A stretch of DNA of 64,000 bases from BOG-1155 sp050012495 (GTDB lineage Bacteria; Desulfobacterota; Syntrophorhabdia; Syntrophorhabdales; WCHB1-27): positions 10,271-74,270 of the forward strand of contig JBEKHB010000014.1 of the NCBI GenBank assembly GCA_050012495.1, written 5' to 3'. Positions within the stretch are counted from its first letter, which is position 1; each line of letters starts with the position of its first letter. Shown piece by piece: positions 17,970 through 27,344 of this stretch. The position numbers were made by a program, and so were the translations under genes. The notes beneath the pieces were generated by a model. That model was not told where the DNA came from, did no database searches, and saw nothing but the letters and a program-made list of their open reading frames with translations.

Positions 17970-18738
17970 ATGACGGAATTCGAGGGAGGGGTGGCGCTCG
18001 TGACGGGTGCGGCCGGGGGAATCGGACGCGCTTCGGCGCTGGCATTGGCCGCCAGGGGAACTAGAGTGGCCGTAGCCGACGTGCAGGTCGACCACGGGGC
18101 CGAGACGGTCCGGATGATCAAGGCGAAGGGCGGGAAGCACTTTTTGTGAGAACCGACGTATCTTGTTCCGCCGACGTTCAGGCCCTCATGGCCAGGACCA
18201 TCGAGACCTACGGCAGGTTGGATTACGCGGTCAACAATGCAGGTATCGGCGGCGCCAATGCACCTACTGCCGATTACTCGGAGGAGGATTGGCACAGGAT
18301 CATCGGGATCAACCTCACCGGGGGCTGGCCGTGCATGAAGTATGAAATCCCCCGGATGCTGACACTTGGCAAGGGTGCGATCGTGAACATTGCGTCGGCG
18401 ATGGGACTCACAGGCCTCAGCCTGGTTTGCGGCTATACAACGGCGAAACACGGGGTCGTAGGGCTCACCTAGGTTGCTGCCATGGAGTATGCCACGCAGG
18501 GAATCCGCGTGGCGGCGGTCTGCCCCGGCTTTATCGATTCACCCATGTGGAGCGAACATCTGAGCCCCGCCTTCGGTGTCGAGCCTGCGAAGTTCATCGA
18601 GACAATCGCGAAAATCCATATGCCCCTGGGAAGGCCGCAGACGGCGAAGAAATCGGAGAAGGGGTTTTGTACTTCTGCAAGGCGGACAGTACCTCCGGAC
18701 AGGCCTTGGTTATAGATGGCGGCCATGCAATGTGGTAA
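17970..18738 (+). pseudogene. Broken short-chain dehydrogenase
   Basis: All parts of a ~255-residue SDR are present but in three pieces. Frame starting ATG 17970 (ALVTGAAGGIGRA) stops at TGA 18147 after a short T5 run; the homology continues in another frame (RTDVSCSADVQA...YGRLDYAVNNAGIGG) from 18146. An in-frame TAG at 18470-18472 replaces the lysine expected in GLT-K-VAAMEYATQGIR. Near 18645 a further shift moves the C-terminus (EEIGEGVLYFCKA...QALVIDGGHAMW) into the third frame. Tyr-x3-Lys (YTTAKHG) is intact. Two shifts and one nonsense change make loss of function likely; sequencing error would have to occur three times. It was the last gene of the acyl-CoA operon. Confidence 0.85.
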
Positions 18739-18849
18739 GGGGCGTTTCGTCGTCCGGAGAACCTGTTTTCATTACCCGGCCCGAGCTATTGCCCGGTCCT
18801 GATGTAATCTGCTACACTGCTCCATGCTTTCTGTTGGCGGGACGTGTTG

Positions 18850-20109
18850 ATGCCGCGCGCCCTTTCCCCCTTTCTTGAGGTATACCTTAAGCCCCGCATG
18901 CTGCTTATGGCGGTGCTCGGGTTTTCATCGGGTCTCCCTGTAGCCCTTACCGGAGGCACTCTCCAGGTCTGGATGGCCAAGACGGGCATCGATCTCCATA
19001 CCATAGGCATTTTTTCCCTCATCGGCGTGCCGTATGCGCTCAAGTTCCTCTGGTCTCCCTTGATGGACCGCTTTGTGCCGCCCTGGCTCGGCAGAAGGCG
19101 CGGATGGATCATACTGGTCCAGCTCGTTCTGTTCATCGGCATCACCGGCATGGGCTTCAGTTCACCTGCCCGCGCCCTCGCTGCAATTGCCGGACTCGCC
19201 TTCTTCGTTGCCTTCACCTCGGCGTCCCAGGACATTGTTATCGACGCATACCGGACCGACCTTCTGCGTGAGGAAGAGCGCGGGGCAGGAACGGCCGCCT
19301 CCATCGTCGGCTGGCGGATCGGCGTGCTGGTTTCCGGCGCCCTTGCCCTTGTCCTTTCGGATCGCATCGGCTGGCAGAGCACGTACCTGCTCATGGCCTG
19401 CTTCATGGTTGTGGGGATCGTGGGCGCTGTATTCGCGCCCGAGCCGGATACTCTGGTGACCGCTCCGAAGAGCATGCGTGAGGCGGTGTGGGGGCCTCTC
19501 GAGGATTTTTTTTCCCGCCCGTCGGCATGGATGCTGCTCCTGGCGATCGTCCTCTACAAGCTGGGCGATGCCTACGCGGGGACCATGACCTCGGTTTTTC
19601 TCATCAAGCTCGGTTTTTCGGCAAGCGATGTGGGGAAGATCAATAAAGGGCTGGGCCTTGTCTCGCTTCTCGCCGGGGCGGCTATCGGGGGCTCTCTCAT
19701 GGTGCGGCTCGGTCTTTTTCGATCACTCCTTTTCTTTGGGGTGCTTCAGCTCGTATCGAACCTGTCGTTTACCGCTCTTGCGTGGATCGGCAAGAGCTAT
19801 GCTGCAATGGCCTTCGCAGTAGGCTTTGAAAACCTGAGCAGCGGTATGGGCACCGCCGCCTTTGTGGCCTTTCTCATGAGTCTGTGCAACAGGCGCTACA
19901 CCGCTACCCAGTATGCCCTGCTCTCCTCGCTGGCTTCCCTCGGCCGTGTCTTTATCGCCCCCACGTCCGGCTACGTCGTGGAATCGATCGGGTGGGCCGG
20001 TTTTTTTTCCCTCGCCGCAATCACGGCGCTCCCCGGGCTTCTGCTTGTCTGGCGCCTGCGCCATGCTATTGTCAGGATGGCCGGGGAGCAGGCGCAGCGG
20101 GCTCTTTAA
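18850..20109 (+). CDS. AmpG-like MFS permease (muropeptide importer family)
   Basis: About 420 residues, 12 membrane segments. The N-terminal PRMLLMAVLGFSSGLPVALTGGTLQ, WSPLMDRF and GRRRGWI stretches, and ASQDIVIDAYRTDLL after TM4, are the signatures of the AmpG branch of MFS. AmpG carries GlcNAc-anhydroMurNAc peptides into the cytoplasm for peptidoglycan recycling. ATG 18850 is assumed; GTG 18844 and TTG 18847 are in frame and no strong ribosome site settles it. It converges on, and overlaps by four bases, a cell-wall amidase gene, which supports a role in muropeptide metabolism. Confidence 0.88.
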   Translation: MPRALSPFLEVYLKPRMLLMAVLGFSSGLPVALTGGTLQVWMAKTGIDLHTIGIFSLIGVPYALKFLWSPLMDRFVPPWLGRRRGWIILVQLVLFIGITGMGFSSPARALAAIAGLAFFVAFTSASQDIVIDAYRTDLLREEERGAGTAASIVGWRIGVLVSGALALVLSDRIGWQSTYLLMACFMVVGIVGAVFAPEPDTLVTAPKSMREAVWGPLEDFFSRPSAWMLLLAIVLYKLGDAYAGTMTSVFLIKLGFSASDVGKINKGLGLVSLLAGAAIGGSLMVRLGLFRSLLFFGVLQLVSNLSFTALAWIGKSYAAMAFAVGFENLSSGMGTAAFVAFLMSLCNRRYTATQYALLSSLASLGRVFIAPTSGYVVESIGWAGFFSLAAITALPGLLLVWRLRHAIVRMAGEQAQRAL

Positions 20110-20846
20110 ATGCGGGGCCTGAGCACCACTATCCCCGGCTTCCCTTCGATATAGGGCGTGAAGTCCTGGTCGATCACCTTTTGTGCTATCGAAGACGCAT
20201 GGCGCAGGAGGATGCGGTTTTCTCGCCTGATGCAGATGCCCACATGGGAGACGTCAAGCCCCTCGGCCGGCGCATATATGCCGATGTAGTCGCCTGTCCT
20301 CAAGCCGTCGAGGGCCGGCCGGTCGAGCCTCTCCGTGGGTATGAAAACGATCTTTCGCTCCACCGGCGGTATCCCCGGCAGAATCGATCCGCCGCCGCCC
20401 TTCCTGTTGAGGGTTTTTGCCGCCGCCGCCGCGTTTTCGCGTCCTATCACGCCTGTCACGTCGTGCACCCTGGTCGACGCGGCCCAGTCGGTAAAGAAGT
20501 GGCGCCGCGCCCCGTACGCAACCGTACCCGACTTGTACCGCAGCCTCCTCAGGTGACGCCGGAATTCGGAAAAAGTGCGGGATACGCGCATAGATTCCAC
20601 ATAATCGAGGTAGGTGAAGCAATCGACTGCCTGGAGATTGATGACAAATACCTCGGGTACTTCGGGTGAGCCGATAAGCGTCGATTCTCCGTAAGGCACG
20701 CCCAGGAAGCTGCCGGAAATAAAGTCTATCCTGGCAGGCAGACCGGGCATCACAGACGCGGCAGCCAGCATCTGTTCCAGCTCCCCGGTGCTCCACGGCC
20801 CGAGGCGTGTCTCTTCACCTGCTTTAACGCGCGCCCGTCGTCCCAT
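20106..20846 (-). CDS. DUF1460 family N-acetylmuramoyl-L-alanine amidase-like protein
   Basis: 246 residues. The family's catalytic cysteine is in INLQAVDCFTYLDYVESM (~residue 80), and the second-half DVSHVGI carries the expected histidine. DUF1460 structures are NlpC/P60-like papain folds that cut amide bonds in peptidoglycan fragments. No obvious signal peptide is visible, so it may act on imported muropeptides in the cytoplasm, consistent with the convergent AmpG-like permease. The two stop codons overlap. Start at 20846 (MGRRARVKAGEE) is the first in frame; a shorter start cannot be excluded. Confidence 0.82.
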   Translation of the reverse strand: MGRRARVKAGEETRLGPWSTGELEQMLAAASVMPGLPARIDFISGSFLGVPYGESTLIGSPEVPEVFVINLQAVDCFTYLDYVESMRVSRTFSEFRRHLRRLRYKSGTVAYGARRHFFTDWAASTRVHDVTGVIGRENAAAAAKTLNRKGGGGSILPGIPPVERKIVFIPTERLDRPALDGLRTGDYIGIYAPAEGLDVSHVGICIRRENRILLRHASSIAQKVIDQDFTPYIEGKPGIVVLRPRI

Positions 20847-20965
20847 TCACGTGAGGATATATGGTTTCAACGGGCAAGTCAAAGGATTGCGTTGTTCTTT
20901 CGGGTATGCTTGACATTGAGGCTTTTTACGGATATCTTGTGAAAAATCGTTGAAGGAGCAGATCA

Positions 20966-21325
20966 ATGGTTCGGGCGAAGTTGTGGCTCCGGTGCGCCGC
21001 CATGCACGACCCTGTCACTCCCACTCTTGTGCTGCCCGCCGTCGTGGGCTGGGAGGCGAAAAGGAGAAGGGTCGATCTCACCATCGAGAGGCCGTTCAAC
21101 GGCGAAGAGCTGCTTCGCCGGATGAAGGGCTGGGTGACGACCGATCCGGGGGAGGTTATCGAGGTGGTAAAAAGATACGGGCGCCTGAAGGTGCTGGATG
21201 AGAAGGAGCTTGTCGTCGAGTTCGAGCAGCAGGACGCCCTTGAGAAGCTCCAGGCGGACCTTGCAGAGACCTTCAAGGGCGAGGTGGACGTCGAGTTGGT
21301 GGAGCGGAAGAAAAGCGAGGCCTGA
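20966..21325 (+). CDS. Small hypothetical protein
   Basis: 119 residues beginning MVRAKLWLRCAAMHDP, with GAAGGAG upstream. It is charged, without signal peptide or membrane segment; the last ~45 residues (EKELVVEFEQQDALEKLQADLAE...) look helical with a regular acidic pattern. I do not recognise a family. It converges end to end on acylphosphatase with its stop at 21323-21325, one base before that gene's last codon. Coding character is supported by good codon use and a clean RBS. Confidence 0.65.
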   Translation: MVRAKLWLRCAAMHDPVTPTLVLPAVVGWEAKRRRVDLTIERPFNGEELLRRMKGWVTTDPGEVIEVVKRYGRLKVLDEKELVVEFEQQDALEKLQADLAETFKGEVDVELVERKKSEA

Positions 21326-21604
21326 TCATCCGTGGACGATGGAAAACCCTGTTAAACCGCCGGACTTTTCGTGCCATTGCACGTCGACGTTCTCGACGAA
21401 GGCGCCCCTCGGACCTTGCCTGCACCATTCGATGAGTCTCTCGATCTCCTTCTCATCGCCCTCGCAGACGATCTCGACCGAGCCGTCCGGCAGGTTTCTC
21501 ACCGTGCCCGCAAGGCCCAGCTCGTCAGCCCTCCGGTTTGTGTTGTGGCGGTAGAAGACGCCCTGGACAATTCCCGTCACTATTATTCTCGCCCTTCTTA
21601 TCAT
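21326..21604 (-). CDS. acyP: Acylphosphatase
   Basis: 92 residues, the normal family size. The signature GIVQGVFYRHNTNRRADELG contains the catalytic arginine, and GTVRNLPDGSVEIVCEGDE the catalytic asparagine. The enzyme hydrolyses carboxyl-phosphate bonds such as in acetyl-phosphate or 1,3-bisphosphoglycerate. It stands divergent to the large activase gene, sharing a 95-bp intergenic region, and is likely a single-gene unit. Confidence 0.95.
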   Translation of the reverse strand: MIRRARIIVTGIVQGVFYRHNTNRRADELGLAGTVRNLPDGSVEIVCEGDEKEIERLIEWCRQGPRGAFVENVDVQWHEKSGGLTGFSIVHG

Positions 21605-21614
21605 TGGTTTTCTG

Positions 21615-21642
21615 TTGAATGGGTGCTCGTTTGTATTATAAA
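21615..21642 (+). promoter_or_regulatory. Promoter for the dehydratase-activase gene
   Basis: TTGAAT at 21615-21620 and TATAAA at 21637-21642, spacer 16, in an AT-rich patch within otherwise GC-rich sequence. It would start transcription about 50 bp before the ATG at 21700, whose ribosome site is CTGGAGGAAA. Confidence 0.5.
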
Positions 21643-21699
21643 ATTAGTAGCACAGTAAATCTTTAGAAATCAAGTCATTTTCGCGCTGGAGGAAAATGG

Positions 21700-24600
21700 A
21701 TGTTCAGAGTTGGTGTTGACATCGGATCTGTAAGCGTGAACGTCGCGGTGCTTGATGAAAAGGGAGACATCGCCGAGGACCGGTACGTGCGCCACAAGGG
21801 CAAGCCGATCCATACGGCAGGCGCCATAGTGGAAGAACTTCAGGCGGCATATGGGACGGCGATAGAATTCGTGGCCGTGACGGGCACGGGCGGCAAGACA
21901 TTCGCGCAGCTCGTCGGGGCATCGTTCACCAATGAGATCATAGCCCTGACCAAGGCATTCCATCACCTCCTGCCCCATGTGGGAAGCGTCGTCGATATCG
22001 GTGGGGAAGACTCCAAATTCATCATATTCGAGATTGACGGTGAGCGCAAGCGCCTGCGGATAAAGGATTTTTCCATGAACACCCTGTGCGCCGCAGGCAC
22101 GGGCTCCTTCCTGGACCAGCAGGCGTCGAGACTTGGGTTCACTATCGAAGAGTTTGCCGAGATTGCCCTCAAAGCAAAGAACATACCGAGAATCGCCGGC
22201 CGGTGCACGGTCTTCGCGAAAACGGACATGATCCATCTTCAACAGATCGCCACGCCGGATTACGAGCTGGTTGCGGGCCTTTGCTTTGCCCTTGCAAGGA
22301 ATTTCAAGAGCAACATCGCCAAGGGCAAAGAGGTGAGGAAGCCCATGGCCTTTATAGGCGGGGTGGCCGCGAATGCGGGCATGAGGAAGGCGATAAATGA
22401 GGTCTTCTCTTTGGGCGACCAGTTGATCGTGCCTGAGCATTTCACCTCGATGGGCGCTATCGGCGCCATATTCGCCGTGCTGGATGATCCCCGGCAAAAG
22501 GTGCGGTTTATCGGCGTGGGCGGGATAAAAGAGTATCTGGCCAGGGAGGAAACGGCGGAGGCCCATGAGCCGCTGACCATATCGGACCGGAACCTGCACG
22601 TGGCCTACGAGGTGAAGAGACCGGAAAACATGGTGCGGGCCTACCTCGGAGTGGACGTCGGCTCCATCAGCACCAACCTCGTCGTGATCGATGAGCAAAA
22701 GAACGTGCTTGCCAAGAGGTACCTCATGACGGAAGGAAGGCCTCTCGAGGCGGTGAAGCGCGGGCTCGACGAGATAGCCATGGAAGTAAGGGAAAGCGTA
22801 GAGATCCTGGGCGTGGCGACAACGGGGTCAGGCAGGTACCTGACGGCCGACTTTATCGGGGCCGATCTCGTGCGCAACGAGATAACCGCCCAGGCGGAGG
22901 CGGCAATCGCGATAGACCCCGAGGTAGACACGATCTTCGAGATCGGTGGACAGGACTCGAAATATATCAGTATCGACAATGGGGTGATCGTCGACTTCGA
23001 GATGAACAAGGCGTGTGCCGCAGGTACGGGTTCCTTCCTGGAAGAGCAGGCGGAAAGGCTGGGCATATCAATCGAGAACGAGTTCTCGGCACTTGCCCTC
23101 AGCGCGAAAAATCCTACAAAGATGGGCGAGCGGTGTACCGTCTTCATCGAGTCGGACGTCATGCACCACCAGCAAGCGGATTCGAAGACGGATGACATCG
23201 TTGGGGGCTTGTGCTATTCGATAGTGCTCAACTACCTGAACAAAGTCGTGGGCGACAGGAGGGTAGGGAAGCGGATTTTTTTCCAGGGTGGGACCGCATT
23301 CAACAAAGGTGTTGTCGCCGCCTTCGAAAAGGTATGCGGCAAGCCGATTACCGTGCCTTCGCACCACGACGTGACGGGAGCGATAGGCGCCGCCATACTG
23401 GCCATGAAAGAAAAGAACTGGGAGCGGAGCGGGTTCAAGGGATTCGACCTGAGCAAGCGATCTTACACGATCGACACCTTCGAGTGCAAGGGGTGCGAGA
23501 ACCTCTGTGAGATCAGGCGGGTGATATGCGAGGGTGAGACACCGCTTTACTACGGCAGCAGGTGCGAGAAATACGATGTGGTGAGGCGCGTCAAAGGGCT
23601 TGAGGCGAAAGACCTGTTCAAGGTCAGGGAGGAGCTGCTCCACGATACGTTCGGGCGGAAGGATAACGGCGGGGAGGTGATCGGGCTGCCGAAAATCCTT
23701 AACACCCACGAGCTTCTGCCTTTCTGGGGGAGCTTTCTCGCGGAGCTCGGCTTTTCGGTAGTCCTCTCCGACGCGACCAACAAGAAGATTATCAAGGAGG
23801 GGGTCGAGACCATTATCGTCGAGTCATGCTTCCCCGTCAAGCTCGCCCACGGCCACATTCTCAACATCGTGAACAAGGGGATACGCAGGATTTTCATGCC
23901 GAGTGTGATAAGCCTCAGGAAGCAGTCCGAAGGCACGCTGAACAGCTTTGCCTGCCCCTATGCGCAAGCGCTCCCCTATACGTCCAGGGCTTCCATCGAT
24001 TTCGACGAATTGGGCGTAAAGGTGGAGTCCCCGGTGGTTTTTTTCGGCAAAGCCAAGACCGCCCTGGCCAACCTGACGGCATTCGGGAAAAGCCTCGGAA
24101 AATCGAAGAAGGAGATCGCGGATGCCTTCGCCGCTGCCAACGATGTCCAGGACCGGTTCTATCGGGCATGCCTCGACGAGGGGTCAAGGTTCCTTGCCGA
24201 CATAAAGTCCGGCGAGAAAGTAATGGTGCTCGTCGGAAGGCCTTACAACAGCATGGACCCGGGGGCCAACCTCAACGTCCACAAGAAACTGTCCGACCTG
24301 GGCGTCTCGTCCATCCCCATCGACATGCTGCCTCTCGACAGCGTGGCGGAAGACGACGACCTGAAGGACATGTATTGGGGTTATGGGCAAAAGATCCTGA
24401 GGGCAGCGAAAATCATCAGGTCTCACCCCAACCTCTACGGGATATATATCACCAATTTCGGGTGCGGCCCCGATTCGTTCATCACCCATTTCTTCAAGCA
24501 GATCATGGAAGGCAAACCCTTTCTGCAACTGGAGATTGACGAGCATAGCGGAGACGCGGGCATTATCACCCGCCTGGAGGCATTCCTCGACAGCATCAAG

Positions 24601-25842
24601 AATGCAAAGACGGAAGGCAGGGCCGAAAAGCGGACTGTCTCAACCTTTATGTCGGACGGCCGTGCCAGGAAGATCTACATACCTTATATGTCGGACCATG
24701 CATTCCCCTTTGTCGGCGCTTTCAGGGCCTGCGGCGTGGACGCCGAAGTGATGCGGGAATCGGATGAAGAGACGATCCAGATCGGGAGAAAATATACGCT
24801 GGGGAAAGAATGCTTTCCCTGTATCCTTACCACGGGCGACATGCTGAAGACGAGCAGAAGGCCGGATTTCGATCCCGACAAGAGTGCGTTCTTCATGCCG
24901 TCGGGAAGCGGGCCCTGCCGTTTCGGCCAGTACCACCGCTTCCATCGCATGGTGCTGAGCGAGCATGGTTTCGAGAATGTGCCCATTTACGCGCCGAACC
25001 AGGACGACAGACTCTACCGTGAGCTTGATATCGTGGGCGGCAGGTTCGCAAGGCTGGGGTGGAGGGCGATTGTCGCGACGGATTTCCTGGTCAAGATGCT
25101 GCATCAAACGAGGCCTTACGAGCGGGTCCCAGGGGAAACAGACCGGGTGTACGCGGCACAGCTCCTGCGCATCGGGGCAGCGATAGAGGAGGGCGGGGAC
25201 GCCGTCTTTGGAGCGCTCGCTGAAGCGGTCCGGGCGTTTCTTGCTATCCCGAGGACGGGAGAGCAAAAAGCCGTGGTGGGGATCGTCGGGGAGATCTATA
25301 TACGCTCGAACAGGTTCGGTAATCATGACCTGGTGAGGAGGATAGAGGAGTTTGGAGGGGAGGCATGGCTTGCCCCCATCACCGAATGGATCACCTATGT
25401 GAACTACACGGGGAAGAAGAAGAGCCTCGACCAGGGCGGTCTGCCGGGGCTCTTCCAAATCATGCTTACCGATTACATACAGAGGAAGGACGAACACCGC
25501 ATGGAAAAGATATTCGAGCACTACCTGCGACAAGGGCGAGAACCGAGGATCAGGTATGTGCTGAACCAGGCAATGCCTTACCTGGATGAAAGCTTCGAGG
25601 GGGAGGCGATACTGACCGTGGGCAAGAGCATCGACTTCATTCGCAAGGGCGCCTCCGGGATCATCAACGCCATGCCGTTTACCTGTATGCCCGGCACGGT
25701 TTCAAGCGCAATCATGACGCTGATCCAAAACAAATACAGCGTGCCCGTGCTTAACGTCGCCTATGACGGCCAGGGGGAGAGCAACACCACGACCAGGCTG
25801 GAAGCGTTCATGCACCAGGTGAACGACTATTTCCAAAAATAA
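21700..25842 (+). CDS. Giant tandem 2-hydroxyacyl-CoA dehydratase activase / dehydratase-like protein
   Basis: 1380 residues. It contains two BcrAD/BadFG/HgdC-type ATPase-activase domains in tandem: the first (1-~265) begins VGVDIGSVSVNVAVLD, with cluster cysteines Cys130 (NTLCAAGTGSF) and Cys169 (GRCTVF); the second (~310-585) begins YLGVDVGSISTNLVVID with Cys439 (KACAAGTGSF) and Cys479 (GERCTVF). From ~595 a DUF2229-like part (CKGCENLCEIRR) and then a HgdB-like dehydratase region extend to the end. In the separate-gene systems the activase hydrolyses ATP to push one low-potential electron into the dehydratase. Single polypeptides of this architecture are known in strict anaerobes but their substrate is not established. 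It stands alone, without hgdA/hgdB neighbours. Confidence 0.9.
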   Translation: MFRVGVDIGSVSVNVAVLDEKGDIAEDRYVRHKGKPIHTAGAIVEELQAAYGTAIEFVAVTGTGGKTFAQLVGASFTNEIIALTKAFHHLLPHVGSVVDIGGEDSKFIIFEIDGERKRLRIKDFSMNTLCAAGTGSFLDQQASRLGFTIEEFAEIALKAKNIPRIAGRCTVFAKTDMIHLQQIATPDYELVAGLCFALARNFKSNIAKGKEVRKPMAFIGGVAANAGMRKAINEVFSLGDQLIVPEHFTSMGAIGAIFAVLDDPRQKVRFIGVGGIKEYLAREETAEAHEPLTISDRNLHVAYEVKRPENMVRAYLGVDVGSISTNLVVIDEQKNVLAKRYLMTEGRPLEAVKRGLDEIAMEVRESVEILGVATTGSGRYLTADFIGADLVRNEITAQAEAAIAIDPEVDTIFEIGGQDSKYISIDNGVIVDFEMNKACAAGTGSFLEEQAERLGISIENEFSALALSAKNPTKMGERCTVFIESDVMHHQQADSKTDDIVGGLCYSIVLNYLNKVVGDRRVGKRIFFQGGTAFNKGVVAAFEKVCGKPITVPSHHDVTGAIGAAILAMKEKNWERSGFKGFDLSKRSYTIDTFECKGCENLCEIRRVICEGETPLYYGSRCEKYDVVRRVKGLEAKDLFKVREELLHDTFGRKDNGGEVIGLPKILNTHELLPFWGSFLAELGFSVVLSDATNKKIIKEGVETIIVESCFPVKLAHGHILNIVNKGIRRIFMPSVISLRKQSEGTLNSFACPYAQALPYTSRASIDFDELGVKVESPVVFFGKAKTALANLTAFGKSLGKSKKEIADAFAAANDVQDRFYRACLDEGSRFLADIKSGEKVMVLVGRPYNSMDPGANLNVHKKLSDLGVSSIPIDMLPLDSVAEDDDLKDMYWGYGQKILRAAKIIRSHPNLYGIYITNFGCGPDSFITHFFKQIMEGKPFLQLEIDEHSGDAGIITRLEAFLDSIKNAKTEGRAEKRTVSTFMSDGRARKIYIPYMSDHAFPFVGAFRACGVDAEVMRESDEETIQIGRKYTLGKECFPCILTTGDMLKTSRRPDFDPDKSAFFMPSGSGPCRFGQYHRFHRMVLSEHGFENVPIYAPNQDDRLYRELDIVGGRFARLGWRAIVATDFLVKMLHQTRPYERVPGETDRVYAAQLLRIGAAIEEGGDAVFGALAEAVRAFLAIPRTGEQKAVVGIVGEIYIRSNRFGNHDLVRRIEEFGGEAWLAPITEWITYVNYTGKKKSLDQGGLPGLFQIMLTDYIQRKDEHRMEKIFEHYLRQGREPRIRYVLNQAMPYLDESFEGEAILTVGKSIDFIRKGASGIINAMPFTCMPGTVSSAIMTLIQNKYSVPVLNVAYDGQGESNTTTRLEAFMHQVNDYFQK

Positions 25843-25877
25843 GGTGGGGGGCGGCCGGCCGACGGCCTGGAGGAATC

Positions 25878-25955
25878 GCGATCTGCCGCGCGCTCTTCGC
25901 CTTGCGCCCTCCGACGTACGTTCAGTACGCCTACGGGCAGCAAGGCTCAGATCGC
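25878..25955. repeat. 78-bp palindromic REP-like element
   Basis: The ends GCGATCTG (25878-25885) and CAGATCGC (25948-25955) pair, then GCCTTGC with GCAAGGC, then GGGC/GCCC and a GTAC...GTAC core. The resulting hairpin begins 36 bp after the activase stop. It may terminate or stabilise that transcript; similar GTACGTTCAGTACGCC palindromes are scattered in related genomes as intergenic repeats (from memory). Confidence 0.6.
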
Positions 25956-26317
25956 ATCCACATCTCATCGATCCCTCCACGACCCGCCGATTGGCCGTCC
26001 GGGTGCCCCGCGTCCACCCGATCCGGCATCGAGCACAACCATGATCGATGCCGGAATTCAGGTGCGAGGAAAACCAATTGTCAGCAGCCCTGCACCTTAT
26101 TCCTGGGACCCCTCTCCCCTAATTCAGCCCGCACGCATTTGGAGAATACATTTGGAGAATTCTGGTGACCTTAAAAAGTCAGTCTTGCTGCCTATGACAG
26201 GGAGCGCGGCAGGCGTGCGCTCCGAGGAGCGCGAATCAATTGGGGTACACTCCTCTCCGGGAAGCGTGCGCGCGAGGCAACGGCGGCGCTTTATGCCCAA
26301 ATGGGTATGCCTTGAAA
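25956..26317. other. Non-coding stretch with a small inverted repeat
   Basis: No gene is recognised. One perfect 10-bp inverted repeat, CCGGCATCGA (26023-26032) and TCGATGCCGG (26045-26054), could form a hairpin with a 12-base loop; it lacks a T-run, so I do not call it a terminator. Confidence 0.5.
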
Positions 26318-27013
26318 TCACGAGGGGTGGAAGAGGGGTTGCCCTCGGGGATCGCCCTGTCCTTCCTCCTCCTGCCGGACTGCCTCCCCGTAGCGCCCCG
26401 CCCATTGAAGGAGCTGGCTAAGGGAGGCCTGATCGAAGGCCGTCTGCCTCCGCGATACCTGGCGGAGCCTGTCCATCGCCTGCCTCAGGTCTTCAAAGAG
26501 GGGGCTGCACGGCCTGTCGCCGGCCAGCCTCGATGCTACGTGGTAGCAGAAATAGGGGGCGAACCGCTCGGCCTCGGCGCAATATATACGCAGGGTCGGC
26601 GGGCTGCCTGTTGCACGGGCAACCCCGCACTCCATGAAGCGGTTGAAGAGGCCGACCCACGCCTCTATCCCCTCCATCCCGGCCGTGCCCCTGGCGATGT
26701 CCCGGACCTGTCTGAACATGCGGTGATTTATCACCTGCCATATGATATCCTGCTCCGGCCGCCCGTTCTTCGCCAGTTCGGCGGCGAGGCTTATCTCGCC
26801 GCGGTCGAGGTCGCCTAAAAGCTCGGGGTAGCCGGCAAGCCGGAAATACTCGCTGAAGGCGTCCCGGAAGCCCCGTGCCGCCCTTTTCGCCCGTTCCACC
26901 AGATCCGTATGAAAATGGAGCAGGTCGTGGCTATACGTGAGCCGCTCATACCGGCCGCGGGAAGACATTTCACAGAACACGTGGCCGAAATAATAGGTGC
27001 CCGAATAGGACAA
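26318..27013 (-). CDS. Hypothetical protein
   Basis: 231 residues beginning at TTG 27013 with GGGAGG 6 bases upstream. Rich in Arg, Glu and aromatic residues, mostly helical in appearance (e.g. DLVERAKRAARGFRDAFSEYFR), with no membrane segment and no motif I recognise. The antisense strand is also open for 190 codons, but this strand has the better ribosome site and a more protein-like composition. It stands alone between the activase and a small exported protein. Confidence 0.5.
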   Translation of the reverse strand: MSYSGTYYFGHVFCEMSSRGRYERLTYSHDLLHFHTDLVERAKRAARGFRDAFSEYFRLAGYPELLGDLDRGEISLAAELAKNGRPEQDIIWQVINHRMFRQVRDIARGTAGMEGIEAWVGLFNRFMECGVARATGSPPTLRIYCAEAERFAPYFCYHVASRLAGDRPCSPLFEDLRQAMDRLRQVSRRQTAFDQASLSQLLQWAGRYGEAVRQEEEGQGDPRGQPLFHPS

Positions 27014-27244
27014 GGCCGCCTCCCTTGCCTCAGTATACCATACCCTATCATGGTCTGCACGGTCTTGTTCGATAGGCCCAAGCCGACTGTGTTATCTTTT
27101 CCTACTCACTCCACCTACGAGTGCTCGCATACGGGCTTACCGGGGGAGTGAAGGATGCCACATGGAAGGGAGAGGAATTTATTTTCCAGAACCTGCACGT
27201 TTTTTCTGTTATTGCAACATAAAAATGTCACCCAAAAGTTTTTC

Positions 27245-27271
27245 TTGACATCGTGTGCTGCTCGGTATAAC
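27245..27271 (+). promoter_or_regulatory. Promoter of the VPIPGA-tailed exported protein
   Basis: TTGACA (27245-27250) and TATAAC (27266-27271), spacer 15, lie 74 bp before the gene's ATG in an AT-rich patch. The spacer is short but both hexamers are strong. Confidence 0.5.
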
Positions 27272-27344
27272 ATAACAAAACAATCTGAAAAAGCCAAACC
27301 ATCTGGCCTACCAGATAAGTAAACTATTTAATGGGAGGTTTGTC

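Noticed and set aside
21670..22698. 342-codon minus-strand reading frame opposite the activase
   Set aside because: Mirror of a well-defined gene with high GC at third positions; no family motif and no ribosome site.
24640..25533. 297-codon minus-strand frame opposite the activase
   Set aside because: Same reason: antisense of strongly biased coding DNA.
26240..26818. 192-codon plus-strand frame opposite the hypothetical gene at 26.3-27.0 kb
   Set aside because: Poor start context and proline/arginine-rich composition; the minus frame is the better candidate.
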